64,000 bases of DNA from an uncultured Caldilineaceae bacterium (GTDB taxonomy: Bacteria > Chloroflexota > Anaerolineae > Caldilineales > Caldilineaceae): contig CATOTS010000032.1 of the NCBI GenBank assembly GCA_951813625.1, positions 1 through 64,000 on the forward strand. Direction: 5' to 3'. Each line of letters opens with the position of its first letter. The stretch's first letter is position 1. The notes under the pieces were generated by a model. The model was not told where the DNA came from. It saw only the letters and a list, made by a program, of their open reading frames with translations, and searched no databases. This document shows positions 43,707 through 51,413 of this stretch, piece by piece. Both the position numbers and the translations under genes were made by a program.

Positions 43707-44063
43707 ATGCCGGAACGCTTCGGAGATGCCCTTAGAAGAAGCCGGCACGATGCCGGCAAGACTCTCGGGGATGTCGCGAAGCTGTTGGGCGTCTCTGTGG
43801 TTTACGTATCCGATGTGGAGCGCGGGAACCGCAGACCGTTCAACAACGATCGCATCCTCAAAGTCGCGCGGTTTGTCGAGACAGATCCAGCCCCTCTGAT
43901 CACCGCGGCGAATGTCGAGCGAGGTGTCATTGAGTACGACATCTCTAAAGGCAAGCCACTTGCGGCCGCCGTGGTAGGAGACCTCGTCAGTGGCCTTGCC
44001 CGCGGCGGCGTCACCGACGATCAGCTCAAGAAGATCAGGGCAATCTTGGAAGATTCCGATTAG
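43707..44063 (+). CDS. XRE-family regulator, ImmR-like
   Basis: 118 residues, ATG 43707 after AGGAGAGAAAAGGT. Helix-turn-helix near the start: RFGDALRRSRHDAGKTLGDV then AKLLGVSVVYVSDVERGNRR. The C-terminal half (SKGKPLAAAVVGDLVSGLAR) is helical and may mediate dimerisation or contact with the peptidase. It is 13 bases ahead of the ImmA/IrrE gene. In ImmR/ImmA pairs the regulator is cleaved on DNA damage or invasion to release its targets. Here it may control its own promoter and that of the adjacent ubiquitin-like operon. Confidence 0.8.
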   Translation: MPERFGDALRRSRHDAGKTLGDVAKLLGVSVVYVSDVERGNRRPFNNDRILKVARFVETDPAPLITAANVERGVIEYDISKGKPLAAAVVGDLVSGLARGGVTDDQLKKIRAILEDSD

Positions 44064-44076
44064 AAAATCAGTGACG

Positions 44077-44709
44077 ATGCCTAGAAGACTTTCAGGAATC
44101 CGCGCCGACCGCGGCTACAGCTATCGGGGGCTTGAACGCTGCGCCGCAGATGTTCGCGAGCAGCTTAGGCTCCCTCCGACTGTTGCCATCAATGCGATGA
44201 TGCTATTCGATAGACTCGACATCACGGCACAGGACGGGACTGGCCAGGACATTCCCATTCATGGCTATGTGATTGAGCTCGAAGACTTGGAAGGGTTCAC
44301 GAAGTACGATAGAGACCGCCAGATTATCGAGATTCTGGCGTCGGCCCAGACGTACGAATGGTTGGAACAGGATCACCCGCGTAGTCGTTACTTCCTAGCG
44401 CACGAGTTGGGACACTGCCTGCTGCACACGGACCAGCTCGTGCGTCTGGCACAAATGCCGATGGCGCAACGGGCGGGACTCCATCGAAACGGACAGATGG
44501 CTGCACACGAGGTTTATCGCGACACCGAGTGGCAGGCCAACGCGTTTGCCAGCGCTCTTCTTATGCCCGCCAGAGGCCTGCTGGCGCTTGAGAAGAGGCA
44601 TAGGGGCGGGCTCTGTCCGATCAAAATCGCGGCGCACTTCCGCGTATCAGTCGTAGCCGCGAGTTACCGGCTCGATCTATACAACAAACGGAAGCAACAG
44701 CTTTTCTAG
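44077..44709 (+). CDS. ImmA/IrrE-type metallopeptidase
   Basis: 210 residues from ATG 44077. FLAHELGHCLLH (about residue 105) is the HEXXH zinc site, and DTEWQANAFASALLMPARGL provides the downstream Glu and the E-x2-A-N-x-F-A-x2-L-L-M-P signature of the family. The C terminus (AAHFRVSVVAASYRLDLYNK) is the usual small helical domain. It is expected to cleave the XRE repressor encoded immediately upstream. Confidence 0.85.
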   Translation: MPRRLSGIRADRGYSYRGLERCAADVREQLRLPPTVAINAMMLFDRLDITAQDGTGQDIPIHGYVIELEDLEGFTKYDRDRQIIEILASAQTYEWLEQDHPRSRYFLAHELGHCLLHTDQLVRLAQMPMAQRAGLHRNGQMAAHEVYRDTEWQANAFASALLMPARGLLALEKRHRGGLCPIKIAAHFRVSVVAASYRLDLYNKRKQQLF

Positions 44710-44890
44710 GCACGACTGATATGGCGCACTCGATTTCCTATGACGCTGCTACTCTAGGGTTAAAGAGATCTCCAGAGAATTTCAGCTAGGAGGGACCCCC
44801 TTGGAGGCGTTCTGAAACCAACCGCTGGGCTGATTTGCTTACTTTCCACTCCGACTCCTCCTTAGGTTCCTCGTTTACCCGCGCACCAAT

Positions 44891-44919
44891 TTGACAAAAT
44901 TTAGCGTATGTGCTAACAT
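44891..44919 (+). promoter_or_regulatory. Promoter of the ubiquitin-like operon with inverted repeat
   Basis: TTGACA (44891-44896), 17 bases, TAACAT (44914-44919). TTAGCGTATGTGCTAA inside it is an inverted repeat (TTAGC-n6-GCTAA) covering the spacer and the -10. Sequence and register resemble the XRE/ImmA promoter at 43607, which suggests a shared operator. Confidence 0.65.
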
Positions 44920-44965
44920 GTGAATCATGACCGTCGAAGCATGAGATTGCAACAAGGAGCTTGTA

Positions 44966-45433
44966 ATGATTGAGATTTTTCTTCACCAGCGATCCAAGGC
45001 GATAGAGTTCGTCAAGATAGAACCAACCAAGAAGGTCGAGGACTTCGGCACCGAATGTATCGGAGAAGGAGCATTTGTTTGGGTTGAGGGCGTAGATGAG
45101 GCGCTTGATGCCGCGAAAACGCTTGCAGAAGCAGGGGTGTTTGAACGGTGCCACGTTCACGTCTCGTTCTGCAAGAATGTTATGGTCAAAGTTCGTTATG
45201 CCGGTGGTGTCATCGAGGATTCATTCTCGCCGGCCACTACTGGCGGAGCGATCCTGAAGTGGGCTGTGAGCCCCGAAGGCTTCAAGCTGACTGATAGCGA
45301 AAGTGCCAAACATCTGCTCTCGGTCTGCGAGACGGAAACCGAGCTTGACCAAGCGGAGCACATCGGATTTTTTGCGGACGATGATTGCTCAATATGCCTT
45401 GACCTCGTTCCCAAGGAACGATTCGCGGGATAA
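44966..45433 (+). CDS. Ubiquitin-like protein (BilA-like), first gene of conjugation operon
   Basis: 155 residues, ATG 44966 after AAGGAGC. Two beta-grasp-sized segments: residues 1-72 (MIEIFLHQRSKAIEFVKIEP ... VHVSFC) and 72-155 (KNVMVKVRYAGGVIEDSFSP, then GFKLTDSESAKHLLSV). The layout recalls ISG15/BilA proteins with two ubiquitin-like domains. The C terminus is VPKERFAG, with one Gly rather than Gly-Gly. Assignment rests on position before E2-like, JAB and E1-like genes and on size. It would be the modifier attached to target proteins. Confidence 0.65.
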   Translation: MIEIFLHQRSKAIEFVKIEPTKKVEDFGTECIGEGAFVWVEGVDEALDAAKTLAEAGVFERCHVHVSFCKNVMVKVRYAGGVIEDSFSPATTGGAILKWAVSPEGFKLTDSESAKHLLSVCETETELDQAEHIGFFADDDCSICLDLVPKERFAG

Positions 45434-45442
45434 GGGGCAATT

Positions 45443-45919
45443 GTGAACTCAATGTCGCCGGATGAACGGGTGTTTCATGATCATATATCGGGTGCTCGGT
45501 TTCAAAATGGTGTTGAGCGAGGTAGGTGGCGACTCGTCGGCGATATCGAATGGCCCATTGTGCTGCTCGCTGTGTCTGCGGGGTCAAGGGACAACGCCCC
45601 GGAGGAGTTTTTCCTACGCTTTGACCTAACCGGATATCCCGCGTCAGCTCCAACAGCGATGCCATGGAATCCCAAGAGGGGAACCGTGCTGGATGCGGAC
45701 AAAAGACCCAAAGGCGACCGGGTGGGCCACGTGTTTCGTAGCGACTGGGAGGAGGGGAGAGCCCTTTACGCACCCTTTGATCGGGTGGCATTGGATCGTT
45801 ACCACCCTGACTGGCGAAAGCAATATCCTCGCCAAGCGTGGAATGCTGAAAGAGATCTTGCATGGGTCCTACAAACCTTGCATCAGATGCTAAATGACGA
45901 TGATTATACGGGGATTTAG
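45443..45919 (+). CDS. E2/UBC-fold-like protein without any cysteine
   Basis: 158 residues from GTG 45443 (AAGGGGC upstream). FFLRFDLTGYPASAPTAMPW resembles the Y-P-x-x-P-P turn of E2 enzymes, and HVFRSDWEEGRALYAPFDRV, then AERDLAWVLQTLHQMLND, fits the active-site loop and last helix. At the place of the catalytic Cys the sequence is GRALYAPFDR, and the whole protein contains no Cys. It is therefore an E2-like scaffold or non-canonical carrier rather than a thioester-forming E2. Start of the JAB gene overlaps its end by 26 bases. Confidence 0.65.
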   Translation: MNSMSPDERVFHDHISGARFQNGVERGRWRLVGDIEWPIVLLAVSAGSRDNAPEEFFLRFDLTGYPASAPTAMPWNPKRGTVLDADKRPKGDRVGHVFRSDWEEGRALYAPFDRVALDRYHPDWRKQYPRQAWNAERDLAWVLQTLHQMLNDDDYTGI

Positions 45920-46433
45920 ATCGTTTCTTGATTGGTGTCGCTGGCTGTGGCCAAGTCGAGCCTACATCGAAATTGATCTCGAGTTGTGGCTACAGATGAT
46001 TGAGGAACTCGGTCGCAGAAGTCTTGGCGGGCGTCGTGAAACGGGCGTCTTTTTGCTTGCTTCTATCCTAGAGAGCCCACGTCATGTGGTTAAGCCAGTC
46101 TATTTCGATGATCTCGACCCTGAGTGTTTGGTTGGCAACATTCATATTCGCTCCTTCGGTTTCTCAAAACTCTGGGAGCTTTGTGAAGAGGAAAATCTTT
46201 GCGTCATCGCGGACATTCATACGCACCCTGGCTCTTCGGTCGACCAAAGCCTCACAGACCGGGAGAACCCCATGATCGCGCGCGAGGGACATTTCGCACT
46301 CATCGTGCCTTACTTCGGAACACGTTCAGTCCAAGCCCGGGAGGTTGGGGTTCACGAGTATCGTGGAGACCGTGGATGGGCATCATGGTTTGGCCCTAAG
46401 GCGGAACGTGTTCTCCGGATAAGGAGCTATTAA
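45894..46433 (+). CDS. JAB/MPN (JAMM) deubiquitinase-like metallopeptidase
   Basis: 179 residues. The JAMM zinc site is complete: Glu in GRRETGVFLL (about residue 49), ADIHTHPGSSVDQSLTDREN with His109, His111, Ser and Asp122. The ~20-residue N-terminal Trp-rich helix (FRSFLDWCRWLWPSRAYIEI) may be a membrane or protein contact. It would trim the ubiquitin-like precursor or remove it from targets. It overlaps the E2-like gene and its stop shares bases with the E1 start (TAATG). Confidence 0.8.
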   Translation: MTMIIRGFRSFLDWCRWLWPSRAYIEIDLELWLQMIEELGRRSLGGRRETGVFLLASILESPRHVVKPVYFDDLDPECLVGNIHIRSFGFSKLWELCEEENLCVIADIHTHPGSSVDQSLTDRENPMIAREGHFALIVPYFGTRSVQAREVGVHEYRGDRGWASWFGPKAERVLRIRSY

Positions 46434-47851
46434 TGGACATACTCTGTTCTGACCGTCTTCACCGCACGATAAAGCTAGAGCTGGATGAAGGTCGCGCTCG
46501 CAATATTGATGAGGCGCAAGAGATCGCGGCCCGCTACGTTCTCCAAATCGACGTAGGTAGTGGAATTGCCGAAAGTGAGACCCGGCAAGCAATGTTGCTT
46601 ACAACGATCAACGCTGCCCATCGTGCGTTCATTGGCGGGGTGCGAGTTCGGCTTCAAGAAGAAGGACAAATGAGCCTCGGATGGGCAGAGGGGCTGAAGG
46701 TGTCCAAAGCTGTCGAAGCTTACGGGGGCAAGATCGTCGAATCCTTAGAATTCGAACACCCCACACTCGTGATTGGCTATGTGAACGAAAAGCCACCTGG
46801 GGAAATAGTCCTGCATACAACTTGGGAAGGGTGGTCAGGCGGAATCGTTGAGGAGGAGAAAGATCGGCTCGCCGAGTCATTAGAATTCCCTTTGGCGGGC
46901 ATGCTCGCGGCAGCACTTGGCGTTTCCGAGGCATTTCAAAATGTGCGCGGCTATCCCGTAGCAGGCCGACGTTCGGCCGGCCTCTCGCTTTGGGACCCGC
47001 GGTGCGACTGGCGTAGTGAGCCTGCCTACGGTGAGCCATGCCTCTATCTGCCTAATCGGATCTGGTTGGTAGGCCTTGGTCACCTCGGGCAGGCATATGC
47101 GTGGGGACTTGGTTTGATTCCCTACGAAGACCACACAGATGTTGCTCTTGTTCTTCAGGACTACGACATTATTATAAAGGCGAATAGAAGCACTGGGATG
47201 CTTAGCAGTGACTCATCATTTGGCCAGAAGAAATCGCGTGTTATCGCGGCTCGTCTTGAGAGGCTAGGATTCAGAACGACCATTACCGAGCGTCCCTTTA
47301 ACACTGCGACATGCCGTAGCTTTGACGAGCCTGGCGTCGCACTTGTGGGGATCGATGATCCTGCCCCTCGGCGACTTCTAGAGATGGCAGGTTTCGATTT
47401 AGTTGTAGATGCGGGATTGGGGAGTGGCGCACAGAACTACTTAGACATCTTGATTCATTCATTCCCATCAGGCCTTAGCGCGAAGAATGCATGGCCACAA
47501 GAGCCCCCATCGTCAGTAAGCTCGCTTGTTTGTCAGCCTGCGTATTTGGAACTCCAACGACAACTTGGCAGATCGACGGAACTAACCGATGGAGAGATCA
47601 AGTGCGGCATTATTGAAGTGGCTGAAAGATCAGTAGGTGCCGCATTTGTAGGCTGCGTCGCGGCTGCATTTGTGCTTTCGGAAGTTCTCCGTACCCTTGT
47701 CGGAGGCCCGCGATTTGAAGTCGTAGACATTTCCCTTCGCAGTCCTCACAATCCGCAAGTAGCGAGAAATACACGTCAGGGGCCACCGGTTAACCCAGGA
47801 TTTGCAGTTGCTCGTTCTCAGCCTCTCGACGCTCCGACATTCCGCAGGTAA
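46433..47851 (+). CDS. E1/ThiF-like ubiquitin-activating enzyme with extra N-terminal domain
   Basis: 472 residues. Residues 1-200 are an additional domain of unknown fold. From about 205 the Rossmann ATP site reads RIWLVGLGHLGQAYAWGLGL, with QDYDIIIKANRSTGML and FGQKKSRVIAARLERLGFRT as the adenylate-binding D, N-R and K positions. A plausible catalytic Cys lies near residue 391 in GEIKCGIIEVAERSVGAAFV. This enzyme would adenylate the C terminus of the ubiquitin-like protein. Gene order Ubl-E2-JAB-E1 matches Bil-type anti-phage systems. Confidence 0.8.
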   Translation: MDILCSDRLHRTIKLELDEGRARNIDEAQEIAARYVLQIDVGSGIAESETRQAMLLTTINAAHRAFIGGVRVRLQEEGQMSLGWAEGLKVSKAVEAYGGKIVESLEFEHPTLVIGYVNEKPPGEIVLHTTWEGWSGGIVEEEKDRLAESLEFPLAGMLAAALGVSEAFQNVRGYPVAGRRSAGLSLWDPRCDWRSEPAYGEPCLYLPNRIWLVGLGHLGQAYAWGLGLIPYEDHTDVALVLQDYDIIIKANRSTGMLSSDSSFGQKKSRVIAARLERLGFRTTITERPFNTATCRSFDEPGVALVGIDDPAPRRLLEMAGFDLVVDAGLGSGAQNYLDILIHSFPSGLSAKNAWPQEPPSSVSSLVCQPAYLELQRQLGRSTELTDGEIKCGIIEVAERSVGAAFVGCVAAAFVLSEVLRTLVGGPRFEVVDISLRSPHNPQVARNTRQGPPVNPGFAVARSQPLDAPTFRR

Positions 47852-47959
47852 GCTCAGAATACTCCGAAATCGACCAGAAGCGATTATTTTCGTTCTATAC
47901 GGCCTGAAAGTCGTGTGCTTTGAGGAAATGCACCTGTCCTCGTCACTAAGGTGGGCGCA

Positions 47960-48115
47960 GCATGATCATGGCCGACTTGGGACGGTGATGGCGACCTCGA
48001 CATCGTTGTCAACAATTTGGCGGCTCCCGCCCCGATTTTCGAGAACCAGCTTTGTCAGGGAAGCAGCCTGTCGCGTTGACCTGGCTTGGCCAGACTCACA
48101 GAACACAAAGACAGG
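47960..48115 (+). pseudogene. Fragment of an FG-GAP/ASPIC-type repeat protein
   Basis: One frame reads DGDGDLDIVVNNLAAPAPIF then ENQLCQGSSL, a typical VCBS/FG-GAP calcium-loop repeat. The next frame reads RVDLAWPDSQNTKTGG, an ASPIC/UnbV-like continuation, so at least one frameshift separates them. No start or stop belongs to it. It is a scrap of a secreted beta-propeller protein left between the conjugation operon and the higA fragment. Confidence 0.45.
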
Positions 48116-48200
48116 AGGTAGCGATTCCGAATTCTTTCGATGTGGGAGAGGCTGAAGGCCGGCCCGCAATCGATGGGTGAGTGAGCTGCTGGGTTGCGGG
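48115..48200 (+). repeat. Duplicate of the higA 3' end
   Basis: VAIPNSFDVGEAEGRPAIDG and stop (48178-48180), then GTGAGTGAGCTGCTGGGTTG, align with VAITNFSDVGEVEGRPATEG, stop and GTGAGCGAGCTGCCGGGCTG at 38475-38560. No other part of higA is present. The two copies bracket 9.6 kb with the PLD-ATPase, GmrSD-AlbA, XRE/ImmA and ubiquitin-like genes. Confidence 0.65.
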
Positions 48201-48240
48201 TCGCGCTGGCTTAGTTGGAAGAGGTCGAGGCGTTCAGTCG

Positions 48241-48315
48241 GTATGGTTGGCCCCAATCGTTAGACCACGAAATGGGGAAAACAAGGTGCATTTAGGCGAA
48301 TGCGGCCGGCTCTGG
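48241..48315 (+). repeat. IS3-like end repeat R6
   Basis: TTGGCCCCAATCGTTAGACC, then ACGAAATGGGGAAAACAAGG and TGCATTTAGGCGAATGCGG. It matches R4 at 18979 nearly base for base, including the subterminal GCATT-n-AATGC hairpin. It lies just after the higA duplicate. Confidence 0.6.
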
Positions 48316-48472
48316 AGTAGATGTGAGTGAGACCGCTGAGCGGGCCCGGAGTTCTGTAAGCGGACAGCCCTTGTATGGTTGACCTTCGTTCGTCAGAATT
48401 CAGCCGGATTCCGGTACCGTATGAGATGGTAGATTTGTTCCTGCCAAATAGTATCAATGATGAGGTGAGCGA

Positions 48473-48706
48473 ATGGCAGAGTCTGGCGCTGTGGAGCCTG
48501 GTGGAAGCTCAGAAGAGATTCTGGCCAACATTATCGAATCCCTTAGACAAAATGAGGCAACCGACATCTCCTTACTGGAGATAATATCGAAGCACATAGT
48601 TACCTTGTCGCCGGCAGAAGACGCCATTGATGCGGCTGTGAAGGACATCGAAACGGTTGCAAATCAGAGAGGGGAGCAAGTTGACCAAACCATCCGTCAC
48701 GATTGA
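48473..48706 (+). CDS. Small acidic protein paired with an SMC-like ATPase
   Basis: 77 residues, ATG 48473 after GAGGTGA. Helical and acidic (SSEEILANIIESLRQNEATD, DAIDAAVKDIETVANQRGEQ), no cysteines. It overlaps the ATPase start by about 26 bases, so the two are translated together. Small middle genes before SMC-like ATPases are common in defence loci; the role here, perhaps regulator of the ATPase, is inference. Confidence 0.65.
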   Translation: MAESGAVEPGGSSEEILANIIESLRQNEATDISLLEIISKHIVTLSPAEDAIDAAVKDIETVANQRGEQVDQTIRHD

Positions 48707-51140
48707 AAAGATCAAAGTGCAAGGGTTTCGGGCATACCTGCAACCTCAGACCTTCACACTGGCCTCTGGAAAGAGGCCTCTTAGTCTGGCCATTTTTGGC
48801 CCCAATGCAAAAGGCAAGTCGAGCCTGGTGGACTCCTTTGAGTACTATTTTTCTGAGGATGCCACCCTTAAGCGGCTGGGCAATCGGGCTTCTCAGACGA
48901 ATGCCGGTCCTACGGCCATAGCGCATGTGGAAGCTCAAGATGAGGGCATAAATCCCTCGGTTCACTTTTGGTTCAATCGAAATGGGGAAAAGTTCGATGC
49001 AGCGCGACCAGCTGATAATTCGATCCCTGAGGCAGCGAAGCAGATCCGCTCGACTATCAAAATCCCTTTTGTGATCCGAGGCCATGAGCTCAGGAGCTTT
49101 GTCGAACAAATCACTCCGGGAGCACACTATAAAGAGCTGGTAAATTGGTTCGGCCTTGACTTACTTTTGCGAGTCCAGCAAAACCTCCGAACCCTGAGAA
49201 GAAGGGTAAAGGAAAGGTCGGAATCGACCTCGGAAGCAGATGAAAGGTCTCATGACCTGTCACGCGAGACCGGTGGCGAAGTTACAAAGTGGAATGACAA
49301 TGAAGTATGCAAATGGCTGAACAACGAGGTCCTCGCCTGCTTAGACAGTTCCCTCACCTTCACTGAGTTTTCTGAAAAGGATCCCGCTTTCGCCATTCTG
49401 ACCGCCCGTAGGAATGCGGAGCAAGAAAAGTTGGGCTTGGCACCACTGCGAAGGATTTCCCGCTCGTTGGAGGACCTCGCCTTACCCTTGGACGGAACTG
49501 ATGGGGAACCAGCAGGTAAGATTCCAGCGTTCGAGCAGGCGGTGACGCGGCTTAATCAGGCGGTAGTCCATGAAGAGGCTGAACGATCAAGAGCAAGTGA
49601 CGCTGTGTTCAGCCAAGTTTGGGCGGAGGCGAAGCAATTATTTGATAAAGATGAAGTGTTTGACTTTTGTCCAATTTGCGACGCAAATCTGGCGACCGGA
49701 CCTCATGGATCTCACGACGGGGTCCGGAATAACATTGACAAGAAACTCTCCAGTTTGGCTACTTATCGAGAGGCGGAGGAGGAGCTGAAGACTTCAAAGA
49801 AACAGGTGAAACAGGCGATTGACTCCCTGAAGAACAGCATGGAAGCATTGAAACTTGATCTCAATGACGCCGCTTTCGCTTGTGAAGAGGTGGAGAATTA
49901 CTTCCAAGCGTTAGTCCGGTGGAATATCGATGCAGAACCGCCTGCGAGTCAGGATGTGGTTGGAGCATTGTCAAAGGTTTACATCACCATTGCTAACCAG
50001 ATAACGCAAATCGAACTCCAGCAGGGAGAACACACCTACGGCAAAGCTCTCGAAACCGTACACAAGCTACTCAACATCAGCGCTGACTTGCAGAGAATCG
50101 CGCGAACCAAGGCTGAGTTGAAATCACTTCAGGTCGAATTGGACCGTCAGGTATTGGAAATCGACAAATCCATTGTGGCCCACATCCAGAGCCTTATCGG
50201 CAAGCTCGAAAGTGATATTGCATCCATTTACAAGGACATTCAGGGCACTGGCGAGACGTCGTACCCGATTCGGATTGAACTCTCTGGCCAAGATGGGATT
50301 GACCAACAGAAGGCCCAACTGCTGATAGACTTTTCAGTTAACCGGAAAGGTGTCGTCCCGGGTGGCTATCTGAGTGATTCACAGGTGCACACTTTGGCGT
50401 TGGCTCTCCGTCTTGCCGCTATTCGAATGTTTAACTCGGAGGCGCCTATCCTTGTGCTGGATGACGTGGTGACTTCCTACGATGCTGATCATCGCAAGAC
50501 CATCGTAGGCGCACTAGCCAAATATTTCTCCGGGTTTCAAATCGTTTTGGTTACTCATGATGAACAGTTTTTCAACCTGCTAAAGGACCAATTTCCCCCA
50601 GGTAGTTGGGTTTTCAAGCGGATCATGGAGAATCGAGAGGGTTTCGGCCCGGTTTTTCATGACCACCTAACTTCAGACGAGGTCATTCAGGCAAAGTTGG
50701 ACGCGGGTGAAAATGCCGGTGTTGAAATAAGGCAAGCCCAGGAAGAGTGGCTGCTACGAATTTGCCGGGAATTCCGCGCCAAAGTCACCATTCGCCCGAT
50801 AGAGAGGGCATATCAATATGACCGCGGGGAGTTGGCTGATTCGTTGGCTAGCTTCCTAAAAGGGGTCAAAATGAAGATACCCCCAACCACGACTGCCTCC
50901 AACCGTTTCCTTGAGAGTTTGCAGCGTGGCGTGGTGGAGAATCTGTCGAGCCATTTTTCGGACAACCCCAACAAGAGCAGTTCGGTTGGCGATGACCGGG
51001 CCAGATGGGAGGAGTTCAAAGGCTTCCGAGAGTTATTCAAGTGCCCATCTTGTGGCAAACAGCGTTTCAAGCGGCCAGTGGGGCTGGACAAACCAGTGTG
51101 TCACTACTGCCAAACCCAGTTCGCGTTCTCTTTACCTTGA
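48681..51140 (+). CDS. SMC/RecF-like ABC ATPase with zinc hook and terminal zinc ribbon
   Basis: 819 residues from TTG 48681, chosen because GAGGGGAG lies five bases upstream. IKVQGFRAYLQPQTFTLA and LAIFGPNAKGKSSLVDSFEY (Walker A) open the ATPase. Coiled coil flanks a CPICDANLATG zinc-hook-like site (about 335). The second half has YLSDSQVHTLALALRLAAIR (ABC signature), APILVLDDVVTSYDADHRKT (Walker B) and IVLVTHDEQFF (H loop). A helical extension ends in a Cys4 ribbon (CPSCGKQRF...CHYC). Resembles ATPases of Lamassu-, Septu- or ABC-3C-like systems, but no nuclease gene adjoins. Confidence 0.75.
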   Translation: MTKPSVTIEKIKVQGFRAYLQPQTFTLASGKRPLSLAIFGPNAKGKSSLVDSFEYYFSEDATLKRLGNRASQTNAGPTAIAHVEAQDEGINPSVHFWFNRNGEKFDAARPADNSIPEAAKQIRSTIKIPFVIRGHELRSFVEQITPGAHYKELVNWFGLDLLLRVQQNLRTLRRRVKERSESTSEADERSHDLSRETGGEVTKWNDNEVCKWLNNEVLACLDSSLTFTEFSEKDPAFAILTARRNAEQEKLGLAPLRRISRSLEDLALPLDGTDGEPAGKIPAFEQAVTRLNQAVVHEEAERSRASDAVFSQVWAEAKQLFDKDEVFDFCPICDANLATGPHGSHDGVRNNIDKKLSSLATYREAEEELKTSKKQVKQAIDSLKNSMEALKLDLNDAAFACEEVENYFQALVRWNIDAEPPASQDVVGALSKVYITIANQITQIELQQGEHTYGKALETVHKLLNISADLQRIARTKAELKSLQVELDRQVLEIDKSIVAHIQSLIGKLESDIASIYKDIQGTGETSYPIRIELSGQDGIDQQKAQLLIDFSVNRKGVVPGGYLSDSQVHTLALALRLAAIRMFNSEAPILVLDDVVTSYDADHRKTIVGALAKYFSGFQIVLVTHDEQFFNLLKDQFPPGSWVFKRIMENREGFGPVFHDHLTSDEVIQAKLDAGENAGVEIRQAQEEWLLRICREFRAKVTIRPIERAYQYDRGELADSLASFLKGVKMKIPPTTTASNRFLESLQRGVVENLSSHFSDNPNKSSSVGDDRARWEEFKGFRELFKCPSCGKQRFKRPVGLDKPVCHYCQTQFAFSLP

Positions 51141-51413
51141 GGGTCTACACCAAAGTAACATCTGAGGGTTGACAACCCATGACTGGATAGGGTCCCGTTT
51201 GTTGCTATTTGGTCCGATGCTTGCTTGATTGTATTGGTTATGATTTTAGCGGCGGCGGGTTGCGGCCCTGCGAAACGGCTTGGGCGTCGCGCGCCGCCGC
51301 GGCGTTCTTTGCGAGAGCGTCGCTTTTCTTATGCTGCCGGCGCGGTCCGGCCGTGCGCGCCGCGCGCGGCGGCCGCTCGTTCTGCGCCCGGGCTGTGTTT
51401 TCTCATTGCACTG
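51141..51413. other. GC-rich gap, convergent gene ends
   Basis: Lies between the 3' ends of the ATPase gene and the tyrosine recombinase gene. Very GC-rich on the right, with GCGCGCCG-type runs at 51290-51370. No gene, no clean terminator seen. Confidence 0.35.
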
